The notes: generated by a model not told the origin, from the letters alone. 64,000 nt of DNA from Lysinimonas soli (GCF_042655435.1 NZ_JBHSMG010000001.1:124001-188000); one strand, 5' to 3'; counted from the first letter of the stretch, positions 15,698 to 24,630 are shown. Numbers and translations are program-made.

Positions 15698-16312
15698 ATG
15701 GCCAGCGATCATCGCACTCGCTTGACCCCCGAGAAGCGGCAGGCTCAGCTGACCGCCCTCGGCGTCGCCGCGCTCGTGGATCGCCCTCTCGACGCGCTCA
15801 CGATCGAGTACCTGGCGGCCCAGGCCGGGGTGTCGCGCGGCCTGCTGTTCTACTACTTCGGCTCGAAGCAGGGTCTGCACCGGGCGGTCGTGCAGGCCGC
15901 GCGCGACGGCATGCTGCGGGCGACGGAGCCCGCCCTCGACCTCGCCCCCCTCGACCGGCTGCGTGACACCCTGACCCGGATCGTGCAGTTCGTGCGCGGG
16001 CACCGCGGGACGTTCTACTCGCTGGTGCGGGGGGCGGCATCCGGCGACCCGGAGGTGCGCGAGGTCGTCGAGCAGGCGCGCGGACTGCACGCCGACCGGC
16101 TCATCGCGGTGTTCCGCGAACTCGGTGCCGCCGACTCCGAGCTGCTGCGCATCGCGCTGCGCTCCTGGGTGGCCTTCGCCGAGGAGGTGCTGGTCGAGAG
16201 CGCGCTCAACACCGACATGCCCGATGACGAGATCGTCGCCTTCCTCGAGCGGAGCGCGACCTCGGTCGCGGGATCGGTCGATCCGGCGGGGTCGCGGTCC
16301 GGCTGGCTCTGA
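15698..16312 (+). CDS. TetR-family transcriptional regulator
   Basis: A protein of 204 residues. The N-terminal TetR helix-turn-helix is at about 12-60, with LAAQAGVSRGLLFYYFGSKQGLHRAV. The all-helical C-terminal domain is of the type with a RGAASGDPEVREVVEQ segment and has no recognisable ligand site. It is divergent from the DUF6230/DUF6114 genes and probably controls them and itself through the palindrome at 15654-15668. Confidence 0.88.
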   Translation: MASDHRTRLTPEKRQAQLTALGVAALVDRPLDALTIEYLAAQAGVSRGLLFYYFGSKQGLHRAVVQAARDGMLRATEPALDLAPLDRLRDTLTRIVQFVRGHRGTFYSLVRGAASGDPEVREVVEQARGLHADRLIAVFRELGAADSELLRIALRSWVAFAEEVLVESALNTDMPDDEIVAFLERSATSVAGSVDPAGSRSGWL

Positions 16313-16315
16313 GCG

Positions 16316-17080
16316 TCATCCACCGATCGCCTGGGCGAGCAACCAGGCGGCGAGCCCGAATCCCAGCAGCGCGATCGCGATCCGCAGGGCGTTCCTCGGG
16401 GCGCGTCGCATCAGGTGCGGTCCGATCAGGCCGCCGCCCAGCGCACCGAGGCCGAGGGGCAGAACCGCTGCCCAGACGACGGGTCCGGCGAGCGCGAACA
16501 GCACGGCGGGCAGCAGATCGGCGATGAACAGCAGCACGTTCTTGAGGGCGTTCGCCCTCGCCAGTTCGTGGTCGATCAGGATCAGGATGACGGCGATCAT
16601 GAGAACGCCCGAGCCGGCTCCGAAGTAGCCGTCGTACACGGCGACCCCGAACACGGCGGCGAGGATCGACCACCCCGCGATCGGGCGGTCCCGCGCCGTG
16701 TGCCAGCGCGTGATCCGCGGCTGGAGCAGCAGCAGCGCGGCGGCGGAGGCGACCAGGAACGGCACGACCCAGGCGAACACCCCGGGCGGGGTCGCGAGCA
16801 GCAGCACGGCGCCCGCGACGGCACCGATCACCGCGATCGGCGCCCAGCGGCGCACCGTGGCGCCGTGCTCGCGCAGCTCCGGCCGCGATCCGAGGCTCGA
16901 GCCGAGTCCGCTGCCCAGCAGGGCGATCGAGTTGGTGACGTTCGCGGAGAGTGGCGGGATGCCGACCGCGAGCAGAGCCGGATACGCGACGAGCGAGGTG
17001 ATACCGCCGGCCGTTCCGATGATCCCGGCTGCGACGCCGGCCGCGGTGAGGAAGGCGAGGTGCAGGGCGGTCGGGTCCAC
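16316..17080 (-). CDS. TSUP-family permease (TauE/SafE)
   Basis: A protein of 254 residues with about eight helices in two repeated halves: GIIGTAGGITSLVAYPALLA in the first half and VYDGYFGAGSGVLMIAVIL in the second, both family hallmarks. TSUP proteins export sulfite, sulfoacetate or related organic anions. The start is GTG at 17080, directly after a GGGGG stretch. No sulfur-metabolism gene is adjacent, so the substrate is open. It is convergent with the TetR gene, with only three bases between stops. Confidence 0.85.
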   Translation of the reverse strand: MDPTALHLAFLTAAGVAAGIIGTAGGITSLVAYPALLAVGIPPLSANVTNSIALLGSGLGSSLGSRPELREHGATVRRWAPIAVIGAVAGAVLLLATPPGVFAWVVPFLVASAAALLLLQPRITRWHTARDRPIAGWSILAAVFGVAVYDGYFGAGSGVLMIAVILILIDHELARANALKNVLLFIADLLPAVLFALAGPVVWAAVLPLGLGALGGGLIGPHLMRRAPRNALRIAIALLGFGLAAWLLAQAIGG

Positions 17081-17133
17081 GCCCCCAGTCTGGCGGGCCC
17101 GGACGGGGTGACGTCGCCGGTTCGGGGTCGGGG

Positions 17134-17631
17134 CTACCGGGTCGTCTCGGCGGTCGGCGTGCGGCCGTTCGCGATCGCGCGCAGCAACGGCGCGGTGCGA
17201 TACGGGACCATCTCGCGGACCGAGAGCGACACCTCGGTGCGTTCGATGCCGGGAACGGTCAGGATGAGGCCCGCGATCCGGTAGAGGTCGTCGGCATCCC
17301 GGGCGACCACCCGGATGATGACGTCGTCCTTGCCGGCGATGCCGTGCACCTCGACGACCTGGGGGATCGCGGCGAGATCGTGCTCGATCGACGCGAGGCG
17401 ATGTTGATCGGCCCTCGCCGTGACGAAGGCGGTGAGGGGGTAGCCGAGGGCCCGATGATGCACGCGGCGATCCACGGGACCGAGCAGGTCGCTCGACTCG
17501 AGGCGAGCGAGCCGGGATTGCACGGTGTTGCGGGAGAGGCCCAGCCGCTGGGCGAGTTCGACCCCCGAGAGGCGGGCGTTCTCGCGCAGCGCGAGCAGGA
17601 TGCGCGCGTCGGTGCTGTCGAGTTCGGGCAT
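17134..17631 (-). CDS. Lrp/AsnC-family transcriptional regulator
   Basis: A protein of 165 residues. An N-terminal winged helix (about 1-55; LDSTDARILLALRENARLSG, then LAQRLGLSRNTVQSRL) is followed by a RAM/AsnC ligand-binding domain (about 65-145; HGIAGKDDVIIRVVA). Lrp proteins sense amino acids or keto acids. It is divergent from the E2-like gene at 17750; Lrp-type regulators often control branched-chain keto-acid dehydrogenase genes, which fits that neighbour. Confidence 0.9.
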   Translation of the reverse strand: MPELDSTDARILLALRENARLSGVELAQRLGLSRNTVQSRLARLESSDLLGPVDRRVHHRALGYPLTAFVTARADQHRLASIEHDLAAIPQVVEVHGIAGKDDVIIRVVARDADDLYRIAGLILTVPGIERTEVSLSVREMVPYRTAPLLRAIANGRTPTAETTR

Positions 17632-17749
17632 GTGCGCAGTATGGCACGGTTTCGGCGGCGAGTTTTGGGCATTCTGCTCTGTTCCGCGCGTTGGCCTTGT
17701 GCGATCGGCCCGTCGGGCGCACGATTGCCAGCGTCGGAGAGGACACGCA

Positions 17750-18313
17750 ATGACGCTCGCCCCCAGCTATTCACCGCAGCTTCCGAACCTGAGCGACCGG
17801 CGGATCGCGGAGTCGTTCGCCGTCGAACAGGCTGTTCCGCTTCCCGGCGTCCAGTTGGCGACGGTGGACGTCACCGCTCTCGTCGAGCTGTCGGAGCGCC
17901 TCGACCGGCACGCGCGGCGCGACGGGGGGCGCGTGTCGACCCGGGCTCTCGTGGCGCGCGCGTTCCTGGCCGCCGCGGTGCGGCATCCGCGCGCCGATGC
18001 GCTGTGGGACGTGCCGGGTCTCGCGGGCGTGTCGGGTGCCGGGCTGCGGGTGAGCGAGCTGACCGCCGCGCTCGATGGGGCGACCGCCGCTCGGGCGGTC
18101 AACGCCGGGCGCGCCGGCCAGGCGTCGTCGCTGAGCGTCGGCGAGCTGCGCCGGCAGCCCGCCGAGTTCGAGGGACGCATCGAGTTGCGCTGGCTCCTGA
18201 CCCTCAGCCTGTCGTTCGCCCCTGACGCGATCGACGCCGTCGAGGTCCGGATGCTGCTCGACGAGCTGGCGGCGATGCTCGCCGATCCGTTCGAGCTGGT
18301 CGCCCGGGTCTAG
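17750..18313 (+). CDS. Degenerate 2-oxoacid dehydrogenase E2-like catalytic domain protein
   Basis: A protein of 187 residues resembling only the acyltransferase core of E2 subunits. There is no lipoyl domain and no E1/E3-binding domain. The C-terminal motif that in active E2 reads SFDHRxxDG is here SFAPDAIDA (residues 155-163): the catalytic His is Pro and the Arg and Gly are also changed. Acyltransferase activity is therefore not expected. It lies divergent from an Lrp regulator. It may be a structural or regulatory E2 homologue, or the remnant of a lost bkd operon; the frame is intact and codon use is normal, which argues for a retained function. Confidence 0.7.
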   Translation: MTLAPSYSPQLPNLSDRRIAESFAVEQAVPLPGVQLATVDVTALVELSERLDRHARRDGGRVSTRALVARAFLAAAVRHPRADALWDVPGLAGVSGAGLRVSELTAALDGATAARAVNAGRAGQASSLSVGELRRQPAEFEGRIELRWLLTLSLSFAPDAIDAVEVRMLLDELAAMLADPFELVARV

Positions 18314-18334
18314 GCGCTCGGGCCTGGGGCGGGT

Positions 18335-19597
18335 CTAACCGCCCGTGTCGTAGCGCGCGAGGGCGTCCGCGTCGCGGGCGTCGGTCTGCGCCCGCCGGGC
18401 GATGTCGAGCGCCGCGACCGGGTCCGCCTCGTTCTGGGCGAGCACGAGCTGGCGTTGGGCCTCGGCGAGCCGGGTGCGCGCCTGCGCTCCGACGCCGCCG
18501 CGGTGCCCGTCGATGTAGTCGGTCACGGCGGCGATCTGGCTGCGGGCCGAGACCAGCGCGCCGCCAAGGGCCGAGCGGGCCCCGTCGAGTCGGCGCTGCT
18601 GGTTCTGGGCCGACGCGACGGCGATGTCGAGCTTGTCGCTCGCGTCGACGAGGCGGTCGAGCCGGGCGGCCGGATCCACGCGTCCGGATGCGGCCGCAGC
18701 GCCCAGCTCGCCCTGAAGCGCCGCGATCGCCGCATTCACCTCGTCCGCCGAGTCCGGGTCGGGCGGGGCATCCCGCAACGACCTGGCCGCCGCGATCGCG
18801 TCGGAGGCGTGGCGCACCAGCTCGGCGATGCTCGCCTCGGCGGCCGCGAGTTCGTCGCGGCGATGGTCGATCGCGTCCAGCCGCCGGGTCGCCGTGCCGA
18901 GTGCGGCGTGGGCGGCGGCGAGCTGGTCGACGACGTTGGGCACGGTCGAGGCGGCGAGGGCGGCATCCGCCTCGTCCACCGCCGTGGTCGCGGAGGACAG
19001 CGCGGCGTCGGCGGCCGCGAGATCGGCGTCGACCGTGCCGATCGCCGAGTCGAGGTATCGGGTGCGCAGCTCGGAGATCGTGTCCGCGCCGGCCGCCCGG
19101 CGAGACGCGAGAGCGACCAGGGAGGCGCGCAGCACCGCGAGGGTCTCGGGGGCTCCCGCCTCGCTGCGGCGCAGTTCGTCGAAACTCGCCGTCATGGCGG
19201 TGACCGACTCGCGCGCCCCGTCGGCGAGCGACCGGATCTGCCGGGTCCACTCGGTGCGCTGCTGCTCCGAGTCGGGCGTTCCGTCGTCGAGCTGCTGCTG
19301 CAGCCGGAAGGCGCGGGTCAGATCCGCTTTCGCGCGGGCGAGCACGGTCGCGAACTCCCGGGTGCGCTCCTCACCGAACTGGGCCAGCGCGAAGTCGAGT
19401 TCGTCGTCCCCGGCCTTGATCGCGTCATCCGCCTGCACCAGCGAGACGCCGGCCGAGGTCCGACCAGGAGCGGGCGAGGAGGCCTCGCGGCGCGCGCGTC
19501 GGGCGAGCAGGACGAAGCCGGCGACCGTGAGCCCGACGAACGCGACGACGACGATGCCGATCACGAGGCCGACGACGGTCGGCAGATCGGCGCGCAT
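18335..19597 (-). CDS. Membrane-anchored coiled-coil protein, TPM-protein C-terminal region without the TPM domain
   Basis: A protein of 420 residues. One N-terminal transmembrane helix (about 7-31, followed by RRARR) anchors a long Ala-rich helical region. The segment VQADDAIKAGDDELDFALAQ and the following FRLQQQLDD stretch (about 53-110) match the conserved region that follows the TPM domain and transmembrane helix in actinobacterial TPM proteins of about 650-700 residues. Here the extracellular TPM domain is absent; the ATG at 19597 precedes the helix directly. The frame continues open upstream through the opposite-strand helicase-like gene but that is GC-driven and not coding. Function is unknown. 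Confidence 0.7.
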   Translation of the reverse strand: MRADLPTVVGLVIGIVVVAFVGLTVAGFVLLARRARREASSPAPGRTSAGVSLVQADDAIKAGDDELDFALAQFGEERTREFATVLARAKADLTRAFRLQQQLDDGTPDSEQQRTEWTRQIRSLADGARESVTAMTASFDELRRSEAGAPETLAVLRASLVALASRRAAGADTISELRTRYLDSAIGTVDADLAAADAALSSATTAVDEADAALAASTVPNVVDQLAAAHAALGTATRRLDAIDHRRDELAAAEASIAELVRHASDAIAAARSLRDAPPDPDSADEVNAAIAALQGELGAAAASGRVDPAARLDRLVDASDKLDIAVASAQNQQRRLDGARSALGGALVSARSQIAAVTDYIDGHRGGVGAQARTRLAEAQRQLVLAQNEADPVAALDIARRAQTDARDADALARYDTGG

Positions 19598-19702
19598 GTC
19601 GGTGATCCTAGTTCGCGAAACCCCGCGGGGGTCCGGGGAATACGGAGGCCTGACCCGTAACCTGACCGCGTGTGGCCTGCCAACCGACGGGATGAGGATC
19701 TC

Positions 19703-22700
19703 GTGACCGAGGACGGAACCCCGAGCGCTGAGCGCCCGGTCTCCGCCCCCCGAGTCGTCCCCTCGACCCCGCGAGGCGCCGGGGACATCGCCGATCCGGT
19801 GCGTTCCCAGTGGCGCGCCGAGCTCGGGGCCGTCGGCGGACGATCGCCCCTGCTGCACTTCGTCGACGAGGCGAGCACGCGCATCGAACTGAGCACGACG
19901 CATCCCGGGGGCCTCGCTCGATTCATCACGGGGCAGACCACCCTGCTCTCGCAGTTGATCCGCGACGACATCGCCCTGCGTTCGGCACGGCTCGCCGCCG
20001 ACCGGATCGCCGCCAAGGGTCTCGAGCTGTCGACCACCCGCGGGATCGACGCGGTCCGGCTCGGCATCGGCCTGGCGCGATGGAGCTCGGCCGACGAGGA
20101 GTACACGGCGCCGATCCTGTTGCGCCCGCTGGCCATCCGTCGGCACGGCCGCGACTTCGAGCTCAAGCTGCGCGGCATCCCCGAGCTGAACCCCGCCTTC
20201 GCGCTCGCCCTCGAGCGCCAGTTCGGCATGGTGCTCGACGCGGACAGCTTCGTCGCCCTCGCCGACGCCGACGGCACCTTCAGGCCCAACGCCGTCATCG
20301 ACCAGCTGCGCGCCCTCACGGGACACCTTCCGGATTTCGCGGTGCAGCCGCGTCTCGTCGTCTCGTCGTTCGCCGAGGTCGCCCCGCGTCTCGTCGCCGA
20401 CGCCTGGAACCTCGAACATCCCGTGCTCGACGCGCTCGCCGGCAACGCGACCGCCAAGTGGGCCATCGACGAGGCGTTCGCCCCGGTCGAGGCCATCGGC
20501 TCGGATCACCGCGACCCGTCGACCGACGTGCTGCTGCTCGACGCGGATGCCGAGCAGGAGCAGGTGATCGCCCAGATCGCCTCGGGCAACTCGCTCGTCG
20601 TCCGGACCATGCCGGGAACCGGCGGAACGCAGACCATCGTCAACGCGCTGGGCGCCCTGGTCGGGCAGAACAAGCGCGTGCTCGTCGTCAGCCCCCGGCG
20701 GGCGACGCTTCGCGGCATCTCGCAACGCTTCGCCGACATCGGCCTCGCCGGCCTCGCGGTCGCGCCCTCCACGCTGCGCCGTGACGTCGTCCGCGCCATC
20801 GCGCGCAACGAGAAGGCGCATCAGCCGCAACTGGCCGAGGTCGACGAGGCGCTCGTCCGGCTGCGCCGCGTGCTGCTCGACTACCGCGAATCCCTGCAGC
20901 GCCCCGATGAGAAGCTCGGCGTCTCGGTCGTGGACTGCGTCACGGAACTGTCCCGCCTGGCACTGCTGCCGATCCCGCCGTCGACGACCGCGCGCCTGGA
21001 CCGCGAGACGGTCGAGCGCATGGCGAACGACCGCGCCTCGGTGGCCGCGACCATGCTGCAGGCCGCGAAGCTCGGCGAGTTCCGCTACGGACCGGGCGAC
21101 TCGCCCTGGTACGGCGCCCAGTTCGCCGACGGCGAGGAAGCGCACAAGGCGCACGCCCTCGCCCAGAAGCTGCACGGCGAAGAGCTGCCCCGGCTGCTGG
21201 TCCGCGCGCAGCAGCTGATCGGGTCGACCCGGATGCGGCCCTTCGAGACCATCGGAGAGCTGGGCATCTACCTCAAGCTGCTCACCGACATCCGCGACAC
21301 GCTCGACCGCTTCGTGCCCGCGGTCTTCGACCGCTCGCTGAGCGAGCTGATCCTCGCCACCGCGCCCCGCCGCGACGCCCCGGAGATGTCGTCGACGAAC
21401 CGCCGCCGGCTCAAGAAGCTCGCGAAGGAGTACGTGCGGCCCGGCATGCACGTGGGCGATCTGCACGAGGCGCTCGGCGGCATCCAGCGTCAGCGGATCA
21501 TGTGGCAGCGCTTCGTCGCCGCCGGCGTCGTGCCCGAGGTGCCCGTCGGAATCTCGGATGTCGCCGTCGCCTGGCAGCAGGTCGCCGCCGATCTCGCCGC
21601 GCTCGACGTTCCGCTGGGCCACGTCACGCGCGAGACCCAGTTCGCGTCGCTCCCGCTGCACCGGCTCGGGGAACTGCTGGCCGGGCTCGCGGCCGAGTCC
21701 GACGTGCTGCAGAACCTGCAGGAGCGCAGCGAGCTCGTCGCGACGATGCGCACCCTGCACCTCGACCCGCTGCTGACCGACCTGGCGGCCCGGCACATCC
21801 CCGACGACCAGATCGCCGCCGAGCTCGAACTCGCCTGGTGGCGGTCGGCGCTCGACTCGCTGCTCGCGGGCGACCGGGCGCTGCTGGGGGCGAAGACCGA
21901 GGTGCTCGAGCGGCTCGAGGCCGACTTCCGGCTCGTCGACGAGGCGCACACCTCGGGCAGTGCCCAGCTGCTGGCCTGGCAGCTCGCCGAGAACTGGAAG
22001 ATCGGGCTGGTCGACTGGCCCGACGAGGCAGCCGAGCTCAAGCGGCTGCTCTCGGTCGAGGGCATCACTTCGACCGCGCTGCAGAGCGTCGCCCCCCACC
22101 TGTCGCGTGCCGTGGCTCCGATCTGGTTGGCGTCGCCGTACGAGATCGACGCGGTCACCGACGCGATGGCCTTCGACACCGTGCTGCTGATCGATGCCGG
22201 AGCGACCACCGTCGCCGAGAACGCGGGAGCGATCCGCCGGGCCAAGCAGGTGGTCGCGTTCGGCGATCCCGTGACCCAGACGCCGTCGGCGTTCGAGATC
22301 GCCGTCTCGGATCCGGATGCCGCGTCCGCCGCCCCGAGTGACGCGGACCTCGCGCTGCAGGGCGCGCGTGCCCTCGACGAGCTGCATTCGCGGTCCGCGC
22401 TGGCCCGTCTCGGCGAGCTGCTGCCCGGTCTCAGCCTCACCCGCAGCTACCGCGCGGGTGGGGAGGATCTCGCCGAGCTCGTCAACCGCCGCTTCTACGG
22501 GGGGCGCATCGACTCCCTGCCCTGGGCCGGCTCCTTCCTCGGACACGGCAGTCTCGTGCTGGACTACGTGGAGAACGGCACGGGCATGCCCGACGCCGAC
22601 ACGGGAGCGGTCGAAAGCGTCGACGCCGAGGTCAACCGGGTCGTCGAACTCGTGCTCGAACACGCGGCGGCCCGCCCGCACGAGTCGCTCATGGTCGTCA

Positions 22701-23443
22701 CCGCGAGCGAGAAGCACGCCGTGCGGGTGCTGCAGGCGGTGCTCGCCGCGATGACGTCGCGCCCCGAACTCACGGAGTTCGTGCTCGGCGACCGTGCCGA
22801 GGCGTTCGCCGTGCTGCCGATCGATCGGGCCGTCGCGCAGAGCCGCGACCGCGTGATCTTCTCGATCGGATACGGACGCACGCCGCATGGACGGGTGCTG
22901 GCCGACTTCGGGCCGCTCGGCCAGCCGGGCGGAGAGCGTCTGCTCGCGGTCGCCATGACCCGGGCCCGCCGCTCGCTCGTGATCGTGACCTGCTTCCGGC
23001 CCTCCGACATCGACGACGGCCGGCTCAAGCACGGAGCGGTCGCGCTCGCCGAGATCCTCGACGAGGTCGCCGCGCGTCGGGCCGAACCGCCCCTGCCCGA
23101 CGACAGCGACCCGATGCTCGTCGACCTGTCGCGTCGGCTGGCGACGCGGGGCCTGCGCACGGCGCTGGGTCATCGCGGCAAGCTCGGTCTGGTGGCGGCG
23201 AACGGCGGCACCTGCATCGTCGTCGACACCGACAGCGTCTTGGCCGGCCGCAGCCTGCGCGAATCGTTGCGGCTGCGACCCGAGGTGCTGCGCCGGCTCG
23301 GCTGGCACTACGCCCGGGTGCACGCCTTCGAGTTGTTCAGCGACCCGGACGCGGTCGCCGATCGGATCGCACGGCTCGGCGGACTCGCCGCCGGTCCGAT
23401 GACGCAGGAGATCCCCGTCATTGCCTCGGCACAGCGCGGCTGA
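19703..23443 (+). CDS. Large helicase-nuclease-like protein (DUF4011/SF1 type) with degenerate active sites
   Basis: A protein of 1246 residues. The N-terminal part (about 45-180) resembles the DUF4011 region of SF1 helicases. Helicase motif I is PGTGGTQT (about 304-311) where active enzymes have PGTGKT/SQT, so the ATP-binding Lys is Gly. Motif II reads LLIDAGA (about 828-834) instead of xxxDEAS, losing the Glu. The next motif is GDPVTQTPS instead of GDPKQLPPT. The later motifs are well kept (VIFSIGYG and VAMTRARRSL, about 1050-1095). The last 100 residues follow the Vsr-like REase_MTES_1575 fold, but the acidic residues are replaced (GKLGLVA, CIVVDTD). Start is GTG at 19703, with GAGG five bases upstream; GTG at 19670 is an alternative. 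It is probably a conserved pseudo-enzyme; the role is unknown. Confidence 0.8.
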   Translation: MTEDGTPSAERPVSAPRVVPSTPRGAGDIADPVRSQWRAELGAVGGRSPLLHFVDEASTRIELSTTHPGGLARFITGQTTLLSQLIRDDIALRSARLAADRIAAKGLELSTTRGIDAVRLGIGLARWSSADEEYTAPILLRPLAIRRHGRDFELKLRGIPELNPAFALALERQFGMVLDADSFVALADADGTFRPNAVIDQLRALTGHLPDFAVQPRLVVSSFAEVAPRLVADAWNLEHPVLDALAGNATAKWAIDEAFAPVEAIGSDHRDPSTDVLLLDADAEQEQVIAQIASGNSLVVRTMPGTGGTQTIVNALGALVGQNKRVLVVSPRRATLRGISQRFADIGLAGLAVAPSTLRRDVVRAIARNEKAHQPQLAEVDEALVRLRRVLLDYRESLQRPDEKLGVSVVDCVTELSRLALLPIPPSTTARLDRETVERMANDRASVAATMLQAAKLGEFRYGPGDSPWYGAQFADGEEAHKAHALAQKLHGEELPRLLVRAQQLIGSTRMRPFETIGELGIYLKLLTDIRDTLDRFVPAVFDRSLSELILATAPRRDAPEMSSTNRRRLKKLAKEYVRPGMHVGDLHEALGGIQRQRIMWQRFVAAGVVPEVPVGISDVAVAWQQVAADLAALDVPLGHVTRETQFASLPLHRLGELLAGLAAESDVLQNLQERSELVATMRTLHLDPLLTDLAARHIPDDQIAAELELAWWRSALDSLLAGDRALLGAKTEVLERLEADFRLVDEAHTSGSAQLLAWQLAENWKIGLVDWPDEAAELKRLLSVEGITSTALQSVAPHLSRAVAPIWLASPYEIDAVTDAMAFDTVLLIDAGATTVAENAGAIRRAKQVVAFGDPVTQTPSAFEIAVSDPDAASAAPSDADLALQGARALDELHSRSALARLGELLPGLSLTRSYRAGGEDLAELVNRRFYGGRIDSLPWAGSFLGHGSLVLDYVENGTGMPDADTGAVESVDAEVNRVVELVLEHAAARPHESLMVVTASEKHAVRVLQAVLAAMTSRPELTEFVLGDRAEAFAVLPIDRAVAQSRDRVIFSIGYGRTPHGRVLADFGPLGQPGGERLLAVAMTRARRSLVIVTCFRPSDIDDGRLKHGAVALAEILDEVAARRAEPPLPDDSDPMLVDLSRRLATRGLRTALGHRGKLGLVAANGGTCIVVDTDSVLAGRSLRESLRLRPEVLRRLGWHYARVHAFELFSDPDAVADRIARLGGLAAGPMTQEIPVIASAQRG

Positions 23444-23669
23444 CGACGGGACCGACAGTCCTCGGCGCGAGCCGGAGCGGGACGCGCCCGCGCCGAGGAC
23501 CCCCGGACGGCATGCCACGGATCCACTGGCCGAGGCGCCGCGCCGTCATCGCCGTGTGACGACGCCGCCGCCGCAGGGCACCGACCCGACGCCCGCGGCC
23601 GAGCCGCCGCGGCATCCGCGGGGCGAGAACGACGAGCGCATGCGCGCCGACAAGCCGCCGCACTACTGA
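23421..23669 (+). CDS. Small acidic/basic protein ending KPPHY
   Basis: A protein of 82 residues, starting with TTG at 23421 inside the last codons of the helicase-like gene (23-base overlap). It is rich in Pro, Arg, Asp and Glu, without hydrophobic segments, so it is soluble and probably disordered. The C-terminus (NDERMRADKPPHY) looks conserved in form: small actinobacterial proteins ending in PPHY/PPHW are found at such positions. Function is unknown. The overlap suggests it is translated together with the large protein. Confidence 0.55.
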   Translation: MPRHSAADDGTDSPRREPERDAPAPRTPGRHATDPLAEAPRRHRRVTTPPPQGTDPTPAAEPPRHPRGENDERMRADKPPHY

Positions 23670-23861
23670 CGCCGCCCGCGCCGCGCCCGGCGCCGCGTAG
23701 GTGAGCCGTGAGCCGTGCCGCTCTGCCTGCGCGTGTCCGGCGCCGACACGATGTCGGGCCAGTGCCGCCCTCGGACGCTCTGCGTGCCCGAGGGGTGCCC
23801 CGACCCGACGTTGTGCAGGGTGCCGGGCACCGCGACGCACCCCGCACCGGCGCCCGGCGGG

Positions 23862-24284
23862 TCAGTCCGCGGGTCGCTGCGCCTTCAGCAGGTCGCGGAT
23901 CTCGCCGAGCAGCTCGAGCTCGGTGGGAGGAGTGTCGACGTCTTCGACGACCCCCTCCTCCTTCTTCTTGAAGGAGAGGCGCTTGAGGTAGTTGATGGGC
24001 ACGATCAGCGCGAAATAGACGACGACCGCGACCAGCAGGAACTGGAGGACGGCGGCGATCACCGCGCCGAAGTGCAGCGTCGCCGTCCCGCCGGAGGTGG
24101 TGGGGATGGCGACGGGCAAGGCGTCGGCCAGGGTCTTGGCGTTGAAGAGCGCGCCGATCGCGGGGTTGAACACCTGTTCGACGACGGCGTTGACGATCCC
24201 GGTGAACGCGGCGCCGATGACCACGGCGACGGCCAGGTCGATCACGTTGCCACGGAGGATGAACTCCTTGAAACCCTTCAGCAC
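23862..24284 (-). CDS. mscL: Large-conductance mechanosensitive channel MscL
   Basis: A protein of 140 residues with the MscL layout: N-terminal amphipathic helix MLKGFKEFILRGNVIDLAVA, first helix (about 15-43), periplasmic loop, second helix (about 78-100) with VPINYLKRL, and a C-terminal helix ending LLGEIRDLLKAQ. It opens on hypo-osmotic shock. The GTG start has a near-perfect AAGGAG ribosome-binding site. It lies two bases after the FmdB-like gene and is the last gene of a three-gene minus-strand unit. Confidence 0.96.
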   Translation of the reverse strand: MLKGFKEFILRGNVIDLAVAVVIGAAFTGIVNAVVEQVFNPAIGALFNAKTLADALPVAIPTTSGGTATLHFGAVIAAVLQFLLVAVVVYFALIVPINYLKRLSFKKKEEGVVEDVDTPPTELELLGEIRDLLKAQRPAD

Positions 24285-24286
24285 GG

Positions 24287-24616
24287 TTACTCCTTGCTCG
24301 TGGTCTTGCTCGGGGGCGACGCTGTCGTCGCGCCGGAGGTCACGGCAGGCGCGGGCGCCCCCGATCCGCCCGACCCCGACCCGCCCGACCCCGACGACTC
24401 GGACGACCCCGAGCTCCCCGAGTTCTCCGACGGCGGCGCCGCCCGGCTGTCGTTGCGGTAGAAGCCCGAGCCCGTGAACGACACCCCGACGTTGTTGAAC
24501 AGCTTGCGCAGCTTTCCGCCGCAGTTCGGGCAGACACTGAGCGCGTCATCCGTGAACGCCTGCTGGATGTCGAAGGCCTCGCCGCACTCGGTGCAGCGGT
24601 ACGAATATGTGGGCAT
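24287..24616 (-). CDS. FmdB-family zinc-ribbon protein
   Basis: A protein of 109 residues. The N-terminus MPTYSYRCTECGEAFD and a second CPNCGGKL pair (Cys at 8, 11, 29, 32) form the zinc ribbon of the FmdB family. A Phe-rich stretch (VSFTGSGFYRND) is followed by a low-complexity Ser/Gly/Ala tail. The family is linked to regulation but has no settled function. It lies between the formyl-THF cyclo-ligase and mscL, an arrangement common in Micrococcales. Confidence 0.9.
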   Translation of the reverse strand: MPTYSYRCTECGEAFDIQQAFTDDALSVCPNCGGKLRKLFNNVGVSFTGSGFYRNDSRAAPPSENSGSSGSSESSGSGGSGSGGSGAPAPAVTSGATTASPPSKTTSKE

Positions 24617-24630
24617 GGGAAAGCGGATCC

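Noticed and set aside
19598..23518. Apparent upstream extension of the minus-strand coiled-coil gene
   Set aside because: It lies opposite the helicase-like gene, is very rich in Arg, Gly and Asp, and the true gene starts with a transmembrane helix at 19597.
23670..23861. A small gene between the KPPHY protein and mscL
   Set aside because: Frames here start with GTG or TTG codons without a ribosome-binding site, run into mscL antisense, and have Cys/Arg-rich composition unlike neighbouring proteins.
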